In this document: positions 55,315 through 64,000 of the stretch, piece after piece
Numbering within the stretch: the stretch's first letter is position 1
Layout of the letters: the number at the start of each line of letters is the position of its first letter
DNA from: Pseudomonas frederiksbergensis
GTDB taxonomy: Bacteria > Pseudomonadota > Gammaproteobacteria > Pseudomonadales > Pseudomonadaceae
Length of the DNA: 64,000 nucleotides
Reading direction: 5' to 3'
Assembly (NCBI RefSeq): GCF_001874645.1
Contig: NZ_CP017886.1
Span: 1,240,001 to 1,304,000 of the forward strand
Made by a program: the position numbers and the translations under genes
The notes under the pieces: generated by a model
What the model was told of the DNA's origin: nothing
What the model saw: the letters and a program-made list of their open reading frames with translations, nothing else
The model's database searches: none

Positions 55315-56436
55315 TCAAATCACAATCAGGTCGGCTTGCAGGGCGCCAGCCTGCTTCAACGCTTCAAGGATCGCCATCAAGTCACCCGGCGCCGCGCCGA
55401 CCTGATTCACCGCACGGACAATCTCGTCCAGCGTGGTGCCAGGGCCAAATTTGAACATTGGCTTGGCTTCCTGCTGAGCATTGACCCGGGAGCGCGGCAC
55501 GACGGCCGTCTGACCATTGGACAAAGGCCCTGGCTGACTAACGATCGGGTCTTCGGTGATGGTCACGGTCAGGCTGCCGTGAGTCACGGCGGCCGGTGAA
55601 ACCTTGACGTTCTGACCGATCACGATGGTGCCGGTCCGCGAGTTGATGATGACCTTGGCCACCGCCTGCCCCGGATCGACTTCGAGGTTTTCGAGGATCG
55701 ACAGGTAGTCGACGCGCTGACTCGGATCGAGCGGCGCCGTGACGCGGATCGAACCGCCATCAATGGCCTGCGCAACACCAGGGCCGAGCATGTTGTTGAT
55801 CTTGTCGACAACGCGCTTGGCGGTGGTGAAGTCGGAGCGATTGAGATTGAGGGTCAGGCTGTTGCCCTGATTGAAACCGCTCGGCACCGAACGCTCGACC
55901 GACGCACCGCCCGGGATGCGACCGGCCGACGGAACGTTGACGGTGATCTTCGAACCGTCGCGCCCCTCGGCATCAAAACCACCGACCACCAGGTTGCCCT
56001 GAGCGATCGCATAAACGTTACCGTCGATCCCCTTGAGCGGCGTCAGCAGCAAGGTGCCGCCGCGCAGGCTCTTGGAGTTACCGATCGAGGACACGGTGAT
56101 GTCAACCTGCTGACCCGGCTTGGCGAACGCCGGCAAGTCGGCACTGATCGACACCGCCGCGACGTTCTTCAACTGCACGTTGCCGGAACCGGCCGGCACC
56201 TTGATGCCGAACTGCGAGAGCATGTTGTTGAAGGTCTGCAGGGTGAACGGGGTTTGCGTGGTCTGGTCACCCGTGCCGTTAAGCCCGACGACCAGGCCGT
56301 AGCCGATCAATTGGTTGGAACGCACGCCCGAAATACTGGCGATGTCCTTCAACCGCTCGGCCTGAACGCCGAGGGAGGTGGACAGCAACAACATGGCCGC
56401 CATCAGGTGCTTGAAATTAAACATGAGTCGTTTCAT
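55315..56436 (-). CDS. flgI: FlgI, P-ring protein
   Basis: This 373-residue protein has a signal peptide ending near SLGVQA and the family segment [20 protein letters not shown]. It forms the periplasmic P ring around the rod. I prefer the ATG at 56436 over the GTG at 56439, because both lie 3' of the flgH stop but the ATG is stronger. Confidence 0.96.
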   Translation of the reverse strand: MKRLMFNFKHLMAAMLLLSTSLGVQAERLKDIASISGVRSNQLIGYGLVVGLNGTGDQTTQTPFTLQTFNNMLSQFGIKVPAGSGNVQLKNVAAVSISADLPAFAKPGQQVDITVSSIGNSKSLRGGTLLLTPLKGIDGNVYAIAQGNLVVGGFDAEGRDGSKITVNVPSAGRIPGGASVERSVPSGFNQGNSLTLNLNRSDFTTAKRVVDKINNMLGPGVAQAIDGGSIRVTAPLDPSQRVDYLSILENLEVDPGQAVAKVIINSRTGTIVIGQNVKVSPAAVTHGSLTVTITEDPIVSQPGPLSNGQTAVVPRSRVNAQQEAKPMFKFGPGTTLDEIVRAVNQVGAAPGDLMAILEALKQAGALQADLIVI

Positions 56437-56439
56437 CAC

Positions 56440-57120
56440 CTAGAAAGGGAACAACGGGCTTAAGAAGAAACGGTCGAACCAGCCTGGCTGACTCGCGTCG
56501 GCAAACGAACCGGTCCCCGAATAGGTGATGCGCGCATCAGCGATACGCGTCGACGACACCGTGTTATCGGTAGCGATATCGTCCGCCCTGACCAGACCGG
56601 CAATGCGCACCAGCTCATCACCGGTGTTGAGGGTCATCCACTTCTCGCCACGCACGGCAATGATGCCGTTGGGCAACACGTCGGCAACGGTGACGGTGAT
56701 CGAACCGACCAGGCTGTTGCCCTGCCCTGCCTTGCTGTCACCCTTGGTTGCGCGGTCACCGCTGTAATTGGCACTCAGACTCAGAGGGCTATTGGTGGCC
56801 GGGGTGCCACCGAACAACGAGGTCAGACCGAGTCCGGTCTTGCTGGTTTTGTCCACCTGGGAGTTGGCGTTTTTACTGGCCTGGGTCTTCTCGTTCAGGG
56901 TAATGGTGATGATGTCACCGACCCTGAATGCCTTGCGGTCGCCATACAGATTCTGCTCGAAACCGGCCTGATAGATCGAGCCGTTGTTCGCCGCTGCCGG
57001 CAGCGGCGTACGAGGCAACACGGGCGCGTAGTACGGGTCATTGGGCTTCGGCGTCGGGCCGACGCAGCCCGCGAGCACGGCGATCCCACTCAGTGCGAGA
57101 ACAGATACAAAGCGATTCAT
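56440..57120 (-). CDS. flgH: FlgH, L-ring lipoprotein
   Basis: This 226-residue lipoprotein has the lipobox VLAGC with lipidated Cys19. The conserved [21 protein letters not shown] follows, and [10 protein letters not shown] is at the end. It forms the outer-membrane L ring. flgI starts 3 nt after its stop. Confidence 0.97.
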   Translation of the reverse strand: MNRFVSVLALSGIAVLAGCVGPTPKPNDPYYAPVLPRTPLPAAANNGSIYQAGFEQNLYGDRKAFRVGDIITITLNEKTQASKNANSQVDKTSKTGLGLTSLFGGTPATNSPLSLSANYSGDRATKGDSKAGQGNSLVGSITVTVADVLPNGIIAVRGEKWMTLNTGDELVRIAGLVRADDIATDNTVSSTRIADARITYSGTGSFADASQPGWFDRFFLSPLFPF

Positions 57121-57171
57121 GACCCTACCTCACGGTGTTGCAGGCGGCTTCATGCCACCTCATAGACTTGA

Positions 57172-57957
57172 TTACAGATTCTGCGCGACAAACGAGAGCA
57201 TCTGGTCGGCGGTGGAGATCACCTTGGAGTTCATCTCGTAGGCACGTTGAGTGGTGATCATGTTGACCATCTCTTCAACGGTGCTGACGTTGGAGGTTTC
57301 CAGGGTGTTCTGCAGCGTGGTACCAAAACCGTTCAGGCCCGGGGTGCCGACTTGCGGCGCGCCGCTGGCGGCGGTTTCCTGGAACAGGTTGTTACCCGTC
57401 GCCTGCAGGCCGGCCGGGTTGATGAAGTCGGCGGTTTGCAGGTTGCCGATCACTTGCGCGGCGGCGGCGCCTGGAACGGTGATCGACACCGTACCGTCAC
57501 GACCGACCGTAAAGGTCTGAGCGTTGTTCGGAATCACGATAGCCGGCTCAAGGGCAAAGCCACTGGCATTAACGATCTGGCCATTGGAGTCCAGGTGGAA
57601 CGTACCGTCACGGGTGTAGGCGGTCGTGCCGTCCGGCTGCCGGATCTGGAAGAAACCCCGACCGTCGACCGCCATGTCCAGCGGTTGATCGGTGGTTTGC
57701 AGGCTACCGGCGGTGAAGTTTTTCTGAGTGCCGACAATGCGCACACCGGTACCCAATTGCAGACCCGACGGCAGTGCGCTGTCCTGGGTCGACTGGGCGC
57801 CTGGCTGACGCTTGATCTGGTACAACAAGTCCTGGAACTCGGCACGGTCACGTTTGAAACCCGTGGTCGATACGTTCGCCAGGTTGTTGGAAATAGTCGT
57901 CAGGTTGGTGTCCTGGGCGGACAGACCTGTTTTGGCAACCCATAGAGCCGGAAGCAT
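57172..57957 (-). CDS. flgG: FlgG, distal rod protein
   Basis: This 261-residue protein starts MLPALWVAKTGLSAQDTNLT, with NNLANVSTTGFKRDRAEFQD at residues 25-44 and the C-terminal VEEMVNMITTQRAYEMNSK. These are the hallmarks of the distal rod protein. Confidence 0.98.
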   Translation of the reverse strand: MLPALWVAKTGLSAQDTNLTTISNNLANVSTTGFKRDRAEFQDLLYQIKRQPGAQSTQDSALPSGLQLGTGVRIVGTQKNFTAGSLQTTDQPLDMAVDGRGFFQIRQPDGTTAYTRDGTFHLDSNGQIVNASGFALEPAIVIPNNAQTFTVGRDGTVSITVPGAAAAQVIGNLQTADFINPAGLQATGNNLFQETAASGAPQVGTPGLNGFGTTLQNTLETSNVSTVEEMVNMITTQRAYEMNSKVISTADQMLSFVAQNL

Positions 57958-58002
57958 TCAATTCTCCTCGTGCGCCTGTTTTACGGCGCGACGTTCTGAT
58001 AA

Positions 58003-58743
58003 TTAGCTGATCTGCAAGACCCGAGCCATGGCCTGGTCGTCGTCTTTGGCGGTGTTCATCATCTTGATGTGCAGCTCGAATTGCTTGGACAAGGCCAACA
58101 CCGAGGTCATCTCTTCAACGGCGTTGACGTTGCTCGACTCAAGAAAACCCGACACCAGTTGCACGTTGGCATCGGCCGGTGCCGGCTTGCCGTCGGCGGT
58201 ATGGATCGAACCGTCCAGACCTTTAGTCATGTTCTTGATGTCCGGGTTGACCAGCTTGATGCGGTCAATTTCTGCCATGACGCGCGGACCTTCACCCATC
58301 GACCGAATGCTGATGGTGCCGTCCTGACCCACTTCGATTTTCTGCTCGGGCGGCACGGCAATCGGACCACCATTGCCCATGACCGGCATACCGTTGCCAG
58401 CGCGCAACACGCCCAGAGCGTCGATATTCAGACTGCCGGTGCGCACATAGCTTTCGCCACCGCTCGGATTCTGTACGGCAATCCAGCCATTACCCTGGAC
58501 CGCCACATCGAGGTCACGACCGGTTTCTATCATTGAGCCAGGAGAGAAGTCGGTGGCCGGACGTTCGGTCAGGGCAAACGCGCGCGCCGGAAAGCTGTCA
58601 CCAAACACCGGCATCGACCGCGCCTGCTCCAGGTCCTTTTGAAAACCGTTGGTGGAGATGTTCGCCAGGTTGTTGGCATGAGCCTTTTGCGCCAGTGCGT
58701 TCTGGCTGGCGCCGGTCATTGCCACATAAAGGTACTTGTCCAC
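58003..58743 (-). CDS. flgF: FlgF, proximal rod protein
   Basis: This 246-residue protein starts at a GTG (VDKYLYVAMTGASQN), 6 nt from AGAGGA. The motif ANNLANISTNGFQKDLEQAR and the C-terminal VNAVEEMTSVLALSKQFELH are typical. It is the first gene of the flgFGHIJKL operon here. Confidence 0.96.
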   Translation of the reverse strand: MDKYLYVAMTGASQNALAQKAHANNLANISTNGFQKDLEQARSMPVFGDSFPARAFALTERPATDFSPGSMIETGRDLDVAVQGNGWIAVQNPSGGESYVRTGSLNIDALGVLRAGNGMPVMGNGGPIAVPPEQKIEVGQDGTISIRSMGEGPRVMAEIDRIKLVNPDIKNMTKGLDGSIHTADGKPAPADANVQLVSGFLESSNVNAVEEMTSVLALSKQFELHIKMMNTAKDDDQAMARVLQIS

Positions 58744-58798
58744 AGTCTTTCCTCTGCATGTCGGACGTTTGCCGCCCACCGCTGTACTGCTGAGCCTC

Positions 58799-58816
58799 AA
58801 GCAATTTGCAGACCAA
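58799..58816 (-). promoter_or_regulatory. sigma-54 promoter of flgF-flgL
   Basis: The minus strand reads TTGGTCTG-CAAA-TTGCT. GG (58814-58813) and GC (58802-58801) are 10 nt apart, with a perfect TTGG and TTGCT but a divergent middle. It lies about 60 nt upstream of flgF. Confidence 0.75.
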
Positions 58817-58927
58817 CTTTCACGCAGGGGTTCGAAGCCCTCTAAACAAAGGACTTGGGAGGAACTGGAGGGGAATGGGCAATGGTGTCAAAGACGAAAA
58901 ACCGGCGCGGTTATGCCGCTTGGCGGC

Positions 58928-59001
58928 AAAGATCGCAGCCTGCGGCAGCTCCTACGCTGAATAGGGGTTCATTCTGGAGCTGCCGCAGGCTGCGATCTTT
59001 T
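58928..59001. repeat. REP pair 3' of phhR
   Basis: Arms at 58928-58955 and 58976-59001 have the core CTGCGGCAGCTCC. The outer ends carry AAAGATC and GATCTTTT. The right arm ends only 5 nt from the phhR stop. Confidence 0.88.
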
Positions 59002-59006
59002 GATCT

Positions 59007-60566
59007 TCAGGTATTGTCCTTACCCACTTCGTACTCACGCAACTTGTTGGCAATGGTGGTGTGGGAAACGCCAAGGCGCTTGCCCAGCAGGCGACTGCTG
59101 GGGTACTCGGAATACAGCCGCTCCAGCACAGCCTTTTCGAAACGCCCGACAATTTTATCCAGCCCACCTTCCAACGAGAAATCCCCCAGAGGCTGGCGCA
59201 CACCGTAATCAGGCAGGCGAATATGTTCAGCCTTGACCGTGCCGCCGTCACACAACGAAACCGCCTGAAACAGCACGTTCTCCAACTGCCGGACATTGCC
59301 CGGCCAGTGATAATGGCTGAGCCGATCCATCGCCGCCGGTGCCAGCTTCGGCAATGGACAACCAATCTGCCGACTGGCCTGATCGAGGAAGTGCTCTACC
59401 AGCGGTGTCAGACCGTCGAGGCATTCACGCAGCGGCGGGATGTGCAGTGAAAGCACATTCAAACGATGGTAAAGATCCTGACGGAATTCACCGCTGGCAC
59501 ACAGTTCAGACAAATCGACCTGAGTGGCGCAGATCACCCGCACATCCAGGTAAACCTCTTCATCGCTGCCGACCCGGCGGAAGCAACCGTCCTGCAAAAA
59601 CCGCAGCAGTTTCACCTGCAAGCGCGGGCTCATTTCCCCGACACCGTCGAGAAACAATGTACCGCCCGCCGTCAGCTCCAACAGCCCGAGCTTACCTTCG
59701 GCCCGCGCCCCTTCGAACGCACCCGGGCCATAACCGAACAGCTCGGTCTCGGCCATCGACTCTGGCAGCCCGGCGCAATTGAGCGCCATCAACGGCGACT
59801 GCCCACGCGGGCTGGCCAGATGGCAGGCGCGCGCCAACAGTTCTTTACCGGTGCCGGTCTCGCCTTCAATCAGCAGCGGCGCATCCAGTGGCGCCATGCG
59901 CCGCGCCTCGCGAACCACCGCGGCCATGACCTTGGAACTCTGGAAAATGCTGTCGAACCCGCGCAACTCCTGCTTGCGCACGTTATAGATGCGTTCGCCG
60001 ACCCGGTCCGCCCGGTGCAGCGTCAGCACAGCGCCGGCCATGGCCTCGCTGTCGTCATGCTCCGATTGCAACGGCGCGATATCGGCCAGGAACACATCGC
60101 CCTTGACCTTGACCCGCAAGCCATTGATCCGCGATTTGTTGGCTCGAACCAGTTCCGGGAGATCGAAGTCCTCGGCATAACGCGACAAGGGAATGCCCGG
60201 CACCTCGTCCACCCGCACACCGAGCAATTGCGCGGCGGCGCGGTTGGCCGCAACGATTGAGCCGCCCATGTCGATCGACAGCACCGGAAACTCCAGCGCG
60301 CCGAGCAAGGCATTCAACTCCATGTGCCGACGCTCGCTGGGCATCAGCCCTACGCGCTTGACGCCGAATACACCAGCTATTGCCTCGAACTTTGGACGCA
60401 ACGCCTGGAACTGAATGTTGATCAGGTTCGGGCAATGCAGATAGATCGCGTTGCCATGTTCGCCGCCGACCTCACCTCGAGCAACGTTGATCCCGTACTC
60501 CACCAGCAGGTTGAGGATGTCGCGCAGGATGCCGATGCGGTTCTGGCAATGGACTTTGATACGCAT
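59007..60566 (-). CDS. phhR: PhhR, TyrR-family regulator of aromatic amino acid catabolism
   Basis: This 519-residue protein has an N-terminal ACT domain (MRIKVHCQNRIGILRDIL), a PAS domain (about 85-190), an AAA+ domain with Walker A GETGTGKE at 235-242, and a TyrR-type HTH (KRLGVSHTTIANKLREY). The sigma-54 contact loop reads GAFEGA at 282-287 rather than GAFTGA, as in TyrR proteins that work with sigma-70. PhhR activates phhABC in response to Phe/Tyr. The start at 60566 is set by the ACT domain. The longer frame has no support. Confidence 0.95.
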   Translation of the reverse strand: MRIKVHCQNRIGILRDILNLLVEYGINVARGEVGGEHGNAIYLHCPNLINIQFQALRPKFEAIAGVFGVKRVGLMPSERRHMELNALLGALEFPVLSIDMGGSIVAANRAAAQLLGVRVDEVPGIPLSRYAEDFDLPELVRANKSRINGLRVKVKGDVFLADIAPLQSEHDDSEAMAGAVLTLHRADRVGERIYNVRKQELRGFDSIFQSSKVMAAVVREARRMAPLDAPLLIEGETGTGKELLARACHLASPRGQSPLMALNCAGLPESMAETELFGYGPGAFEGARAEGKLGLLELTAGGTLFLDGVGEMSPRLQVKLLRFLQDGCFRRVGSDEEVYLDVRVICATQVDLSELCASGEFRQDLYHRLNVLSLHIPPLRECLDGLTPLVEHFLDQASRQIGCPLPKLAPAAMDRLSHYHWPGNVRQLENVLFQAVSLCDGGTVKAEHIRLPDYGVRQPLGDFSLEGGLDKIVGRFEKAVLERLYSEYPSSRLLGKRLGVSHTTIANKLREYEVGKDNT

Positions 60567-60844
60567 ATAAAGGCCCAACGGTGGTGAATGGGGCGCATGG
60601 CGAGGATTTTTCTGCCGAGACGCGAAGTTTATCGTCAAGATTATGTGACAGCTCAAGGCCTTTTCAAACCCGAAAATCTCAATACCTGCGCCACAGCCGC
60701 CAATTCGTAACGAATACTTTACGAAAAACCGCGACTTTCCCTACGCGCAACGCTCAAACCCTGCTGCAAGGTCGCACACTTCGGCGTATTTCTAGGTCTA
60801 TACGCAAGACATAACAAGAACGTATCCCTTTGCAGGAGAGCAGC
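60567..60844. other. phhR-phhA divergent promoter region
   Basis: This 278-nt region contains the PhhR operator (60704-60725). I found no GG-N10-GC sigma-54 element toward phhA, which agrees with the degenerate GAFTGA loop of PhhR. A sigma-70 promoter close to phhA is expected, but I could not place it with confidence. Confidence 0.5.
60704..60725. promoter_or_regulatory. TyrR/PhhR-type operator
   Basis: An inverted repeat TTCGTAA (60704-60710), 8 nt, TTACGAA (60719-60725) contains CGTAAC-N6-TTTACG. This resembles the TGTAAA-N6-TTTACA TyrR box. It lies 120 nt upstream of phhA and 138 nt from the phhR start, so it could serve both divergent genes. Confidence 0.7.
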
Positions 60845-61636
60845 ATGAAGCAGACGCAATACGTGGCCCGCGAGCCCGATGCGCAAGGTTTTATTCACTA
60901 CACCGCTGAAGAACACGCAGTGTGGAACACGCTGATCACTCGCCAGCTGAAAGTGCTCGAGGGTCGTGCGTGCCAGGAATACATGGACGGCATCGAAAAA
61001 CTCGGCCTGCCCCATGACCGCATTCCGCAACTCGACGAAATCAACAAAGTCCTCGGCGAGACCACCGGCTGGCAAGTCGCCCGCGTACCGGCGCTGATTC
61101 CGTTCCAGACCTTCTTTGAATTGCTGGCCAACAAGCAGTTTCCGGTCGCGACCTTTATTCGTACTCGCGAAGAACTGGATTACCTGCAAGAGCCGGATAT
61201 TTTCCACGAAATCTTTGGGCACTGCCCGCTGCTGACCAACCCTTGGTTCGCCGAATTCACCCACACTTACGGCAAACTCGGCCTCCAGGCCTCCAAGGAA
61301 GAACGTGTCTATCTGGCGCGCCTGTATTGGATGACCATCGAGTTTGGCCTGGTCGACACCCCAGAAGGTCAACGCATCTACGGCGGCGGCATCCTCTCCT
61401 CGCCGAAAGAAACCGTGTACAGCCTGTCCGGCGAGCCAGAGCATCAAGCCTTTGATCCGCTGGAAGCGATGCGCACGCCGTATCGCATCGACATCCTGCA
61501 ACCGCTGTACTTTGTCCTGCCCAACCTCAAGCGCCTGTTCGATCTGGCCCACGAGGACATCATGGGCATGGCCCACAAAGGTATGCAGCTGGGATTGCAC
61601 GCACCGAAGTTTCCGCCTAAACCCAAGGCAGCCTGA
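60845..61636 (+). CDS. phhA: phenylalanine-4-hydroxylase
   Basis: PhhA hydroxylates phenylalanine to tyrosine using iron and tetrahydropterin. This 263-residue protein has the iron ligands His121 and His126 in FHEIFGHCPLL and the glutamate in YWMTIEFGLV. AGGAG lies 6 nt before the ATG. A few in-frame upstream codons exist, but they precede the Shine-Dalgarno element. Confidence 0.98.
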   Translation: MKQTQYVAREPDAQGFIHYTAEEHAVWNTLITRQLKVLEGRACQEYMDGIEKLGLPHDRIPQLDEINKVLGETTGWQVARVPALIPFQTFFELLANKQFPVATFIRTREELDYLQEPDIFHEIFGHCPLLTNPWFAEFTHTYGKLGLQASKEERVYLARLYWMTIEFGLVDTPEGQRIYGGGILSSPKETVYSLSGEPEHQAFDPLEAMRTPYRIDILQPLYFVLPNLKRLFDLAHEDIMGMAHKGMQLGLHAPKFPPKPKAA

Positions 61637-61716
61637 GTGCGCCGCAGTCGCGGCAACCTTGCAAATGCCCGTAAAAAGTAACAACGTCTAACAAGAACTG
61701 AATTCAGGAATAAACC

Positions 61717-62073
61717 ATGAACGCTCTGAACCAAGCCCATTGCGAAGCCTGCCGTGCCGATGCCCCACACGTCAGCGACGAAGAACTGCCGGTACTGATC
61801 AAGCAGATCCCTGACTGGAACATCGAAGTTCGCGACGGCGTGATGCAGCTGGAAAAAGTCTTCCTGTTCAAGAACTTCAAATTCGCCCTGGCCTTTACCA
61901 ACGCCATGGGCGAAATCTCCGAGGCCGAAGGTCACCACCCTGGCCTGCTCACCGAGTGGGGCAAAGTCACCGTGACCTGGTGGAGCCACTCGATCAAAGG
62001 CCTGCACCGCAACGACTTCATCATGGCCGCGCGCACTGACGAAATGGCGAAAGACGCCGAGGGCCGCAAATAA
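61717..62073 (+). CDS. phhB: pterin-4a-carbinolamine dehydratase
   Basis: PhhB regenerates the pterin cofactor for PhhA. This 118-residue protein has the motif EAEGHHP (69-75) and [17 protein letters not shown]. It lies 80 nt after phhA. Confidence 0.97.
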   Translation: MNALNQAHCEACRADAPHVSDEELPVLIKQIPDWNIEVRDGVMQLEKVFLFKNFKFALAFTNAMGEISEAEGHHPGLLTEWGKVTVTWWSHSIKGLHRNDFIMAARTDEMAKDAEGRK

Positions 62074-63269
62074 TGCATTTCGACGCCATCGGCCGAGTAC
62101 CCGGCGACCCGATTCTCGGCCTGATGGAGGCCTATGCGCAGGACAGCAATCCGCGCAAGTTCGACCTTGGCGTAGGCGTCTACAAGGATGCCCAGGGCCT
62201 GACGCCGATTCCGCAGTCGGTGAAACTCGCCGAACTGCGGCTGGTGGATCGCCAGACCACCAAGACCTACATCGGTGGTCACGGTGACGCGGCGTTTGGT
62301 AACGCGATCAATGAGCTGGTGCTCGGCGCCGATTCCGCGCTGATCGCCGAGCAGCGTGCCGGCGCCACCCAGACTCCGGGTGGCACGGGCGCCTTGCGCT
62401 TGAGCGCAGACTTCATTGCGCAATGCCTGCCAGGGCGCGGCATCTGGCTGAGCAACCCGACCTGGCCGATTCACGAAACCATCTACGCCACCGCCGGCCT
62501 CAAGGTTAGCCACTACCCGTACGTGGGCAGTGACAACCGCCTCGACATCGAAGCGATGCTGGCGACCCTGAACCTGATCCCCAAGGGCGACGTGGTGCTG
62601 CTGCACGCCTGCTGCCACAACCCGACCGGTTTCGATCTGTCGCACGATGACTGGCGCCGCGTGCTGGAAGTGGTTCGCAACCGAGAACTGCTGCCGCTGA
62701 TCGACTTCGCTTATCAGGGTTTTGGCGATGGTCTGGAGCAGGACGCCTGGGCAGTGCGGTTGTTTGCTGCTGAACTGCCAGAGCTGCTGATCACCAGTTC
62801 CTGCTCGAAAAACTTTGGCCTGTACCGCGACCGCACCGGCGCGTTGATCGTCTGCACGGAGGATGCCGAGAAGCTTGTGGATATCCGCAGCCAATTGGCC
62901 AACATCGCCCGCAACCTGTGGTCGACACCACCGGATCACGGCGCTGCCGTGGTGGCGACCATCCTCGGCGACCCGGAGCTGAAACAGCTGTGGGCCGATG
63001 AAGTGGAGGCCATGCGCTTGCGCATTGCGCAACTGCGCTCGGGCCTGGTGGAAGCGCTGGAGCCACACGGACTGGGCGAACGCTTCGCGCATATTGGTGT
63101 GCAACGCGGGATGTTTTCCTACACCGGATTGACACCGGCGCAGGTGAAAAACCTGCGGGACAACCACAGCGTGTACATGGTCAACTCCGGCCGCGCCAAC
63201 GTCGCCGGGATTGATGCCACACGTCTGGATGTGCTGGCGCAAGCCATCGCCGACGTCTGCCGCCCTTAA
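62073..63269 (+). CDS. phhC: aromatic amino acid aminotransferase
   Basis: This 398-residue class I aminotransferase has the PLP lysine at residue 246 in SSCSKNFGLYRDR, with CCHNPTG and IDFAYQGFGDG before it. It transaminates tyrosine. Its ATG overlaps the phhB stop by one base (TAATG). The stop codon overlaps the first A residues of a REP pair. Confidence 0.96.
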   Translation: MHFDAIGRVPGDPILGLMEAYAQDSNPRKFDLGVGVYKDAQGLTPIPQSVKLAELRLVDRQTTKTYIGGHGDAAFGNAINELVLGADSALIAEQRAGATQTPGGTGALRLSADFIAQCLPGRGIWLSNPTWPIHETIYATAGLKVSHYPYVGSDNRLDIEAMLATLNLIPKGDVVLLHACCHNPTGFDLSHDDWRRVLEVVRNRELLPLIDFAYQGFGDGLEQDAWAVRLFAAELPELLITSSCSKNFGLYRDRTGALIVCTEDAEKLVDIRSQLANIARNLWSTPPDHGAAVVATILGDPELKQLWADEVEAMRLRIAQLRSGLVEALEPHGLGERFAHIGVQRGMFSYTGLTPAQVKNLRDNHSVYMVNSGRANVAGIDATRLDVLAQAIADVCRP

Positions 63270-63345
63270 AAGATCGCAGCCTGTGGCAGCTCCTGCATTG
63301 GATCGACGTACATCCTGTAGGAGCTGCCGCAGGCTGCGATCTTTT
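63268..63345. repeat. REP pair 3' of phhC
   Basis: 29-nt arms at 63268-63296 and 63317-63345 have a few mismatches, with AAAAGATC and GATCTTTT outermost. The left arm shares bases with the phhC stop codon. Confidence 0.88.
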
Positions 63346-63498
63346 GCCGTTCATTTGCACCTCCTCCTGCGGCCATCCGTCGCAACAAAGGGAGATAAAA
63401 GTCTTTTTGTCATCTCCCCTGCTGTATCCTGCCAAGGCTTTTTAAAAGCGCGGATCTACACAGCGATTTAAAAACAGACCTTGCGAGGAGCAACCACC
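63270..63498. other. phhC to small-gene spacer
   Basis: This gap holds the REP pair (63268-63345) and a GGGAGAT/ATCTCCC hairpin (63390-63396, 63412-63418). A promoter for the small genes probably lies in 63400-63480, but I cannot place it. Confidence 0.4.
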
Positions 63499-63630
63499 AT
63501 GCACGAGATTCCTAATCTCCCCTTCCCAAGCCTGCACGAGACTGCGCAGACAACCCCGCAACAAGCCGGCGCCCAACAGCCCGAGCCGAAAGAAGCCACT
63601 GGCAGCCGCAAGGCCGACAGCGAAGACTGA
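63499..63630 (+). CDS. unknown 43-residue protein
   Basis: The protein starts MHEIPNLPFPSLHE and continues with a Gln/Pro-rich, probably disordered tail (TTPQQAGAQQPEPKE). AGGAG lies 8 nt before the ATG, which makes it a plausible gene despite its size. No signal peptide, membrane segment or recognised domain is visible. Confidence 0.6.
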   Translation: MHEIPNLPFPSLHETAQTTPQQAGAQQPEPKEATGSRKADSED

Positions 63631-63648
63631 AAAAGCACTACCCAGACC

Positions 63649-63682
63649 GTGTGGAAAGCGCTAACTCATGCGCTTTCCACAC
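63649..63682. terminator. 13-bp hairpin between small genes
   Basis: GTGTGGAAAGCGC (63649-63661) and its perfect inverted copy (63670-63682) are separated by 8 nt. It lies 18 nt past the 43-residue gene. There is no T tract, so it may attenuate or protect RNA rather than terminate. Confidence 0.5.
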
Positions 63683-63704
63683 AGCCTGAACCAAGGACCC
63701 GCAC

Positions 63705-63887
63705 ATGACCGACACCTTCACCGAAAGCCAGGCCAGCGTACTGATCGGCACTGCTGAAAAGATGATCGATGTCTGGAACCGCCTGACGCCCGAGAAACAA
63801 GCCCTGCTACTGGCCCGCTTCGGCAGCCAGGAAAACGCCCTCGCCGCACTGGTGACCACGCAACTGGTCGCACCCGCCAAATCCTGA
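63705..63887 (+). CDS. unknown 60-residue protein
   Basis: This short, mostly helical protein has the segment MIDVWNRLTPEKQALLLARF and ends LVAPAKS. AAGGAC lies 6 nt before its ATG. It follows the 43-residue gene on the same strand. No family is recognised. Confidence 0.6.
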   Translation: MTDTFTESQASVLIGTAEKMIDVWNRLTPEKQALLLARFGSQENALAALVTTQLVAPAKS

Positions 63888-64000
63888 TTCCGGCCAGGCA
63901 ACACAATGGCCGACACCTGGCGCCAATTTCTCCCCCTCTGCGTCTCCAACCACCGGTATCATAAGCAGCCTATCTATCCTGCTGTCCCGTGGACCCATTC

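Noticed and set aside
54123..55454. Plus-strand open frame of 443 codons
   Set aside because: It is antisense to flgJ and flgI, with His/Arg-rich composition.
63899..64000. Possible gene start at ATG 63906
   Set aside because: The visible frame has no Shine-Dalgarno support and unconvincing composition, and the window ends before it can be tested.
1..64000. tRNA, rRNA, CRISPR arrays, prophage or insertion-sequence transposase genes
   Set aside because: None was seen on either strand. The only repeats are REP pairs, one intergenic element and one short tandem array.

Overview
The window is a chromosomal segment of a Pseudomonas, most likely of the P. fluorescens group. The evidence is gene content and order (the fleQ-fleS-fleR regulators, the polar-flagellum genes flhF and fleN, the hptB-hsbR-hsbA module and the phhRABC aromatic catabolism cluster), Pseudomonas-type REP/REPIN repeats, and an intergenic leader of a kind I recall from P. 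fluorescens genomes. From about 1 to 60.6 kb almost everything is on the minus strand. The window opens inside fleN and ends in non-coding sequence after the phh genes.

Layout by coordinate: fleN (partial), flhF, flhA; a small plus-strand islet (structured leader RNA, DUF3077 gene, repetitive element); flhB-fliR-fliQ-fliP-fliO-fliN-fliM-fliL (export gate and switch); fliK; hptB-hsbR-hsbA (phosphorelay and anti-sigma module); fliJ-fliI-fliH-fliG-fliF-fliE (ATPase, switch, MS ring); fleR, fleS, fleQ; fliT, fliS, fliD, flaG, fliC (filament and chaperones); a 21-kb flagellin-glycosylation island (29.2-50.2 kb); flgL-flgK-flgJ-flgI-flgH-flgG-flgF; phhR facing phhA-phhB-phhC; and two small unknown genes.

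Regulation can be read directly. GG-N10-GC sigma-54 promoters lie upstream of flhA, fliL, fliK, fliE, fleS and flgF, and a candidate lies upstream of the glycosylation operon. fliC has a sigma-28-type promoter. A TyrR-like operator lies between phhR and phhA. Six REP pairs of one family each sit just 3' of a stop codon.

The glycosylation island is the most unusual part. It combines pseudaminic acid genes (pseC, a PseG-acetyltransferase fusion, pseF, pseI and a pathway-associated methylase, but no pseB) with a CDP-glucose branch (rfbF, rfbG, an epimerase, a zinc-binding C-methyltransferase, a DegT aminotransferase and a NeuD-like acyltransferase). It also holds a CmcI-like protein, two large multidomain glycosyltransferases, a beta-ketoacyl-ACP synthase III and a Maf-type transferase. 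I infer that flagellin carries a composite glycan of a nonulosonic acid and a branched amino-deoxysugar. The second notable element is the three-way-junction leader in front of the DUF3077 gene, inserted between flhA and flhB.

All functional calls come from reading the translated sequence and from family knowledge. No database search was run.
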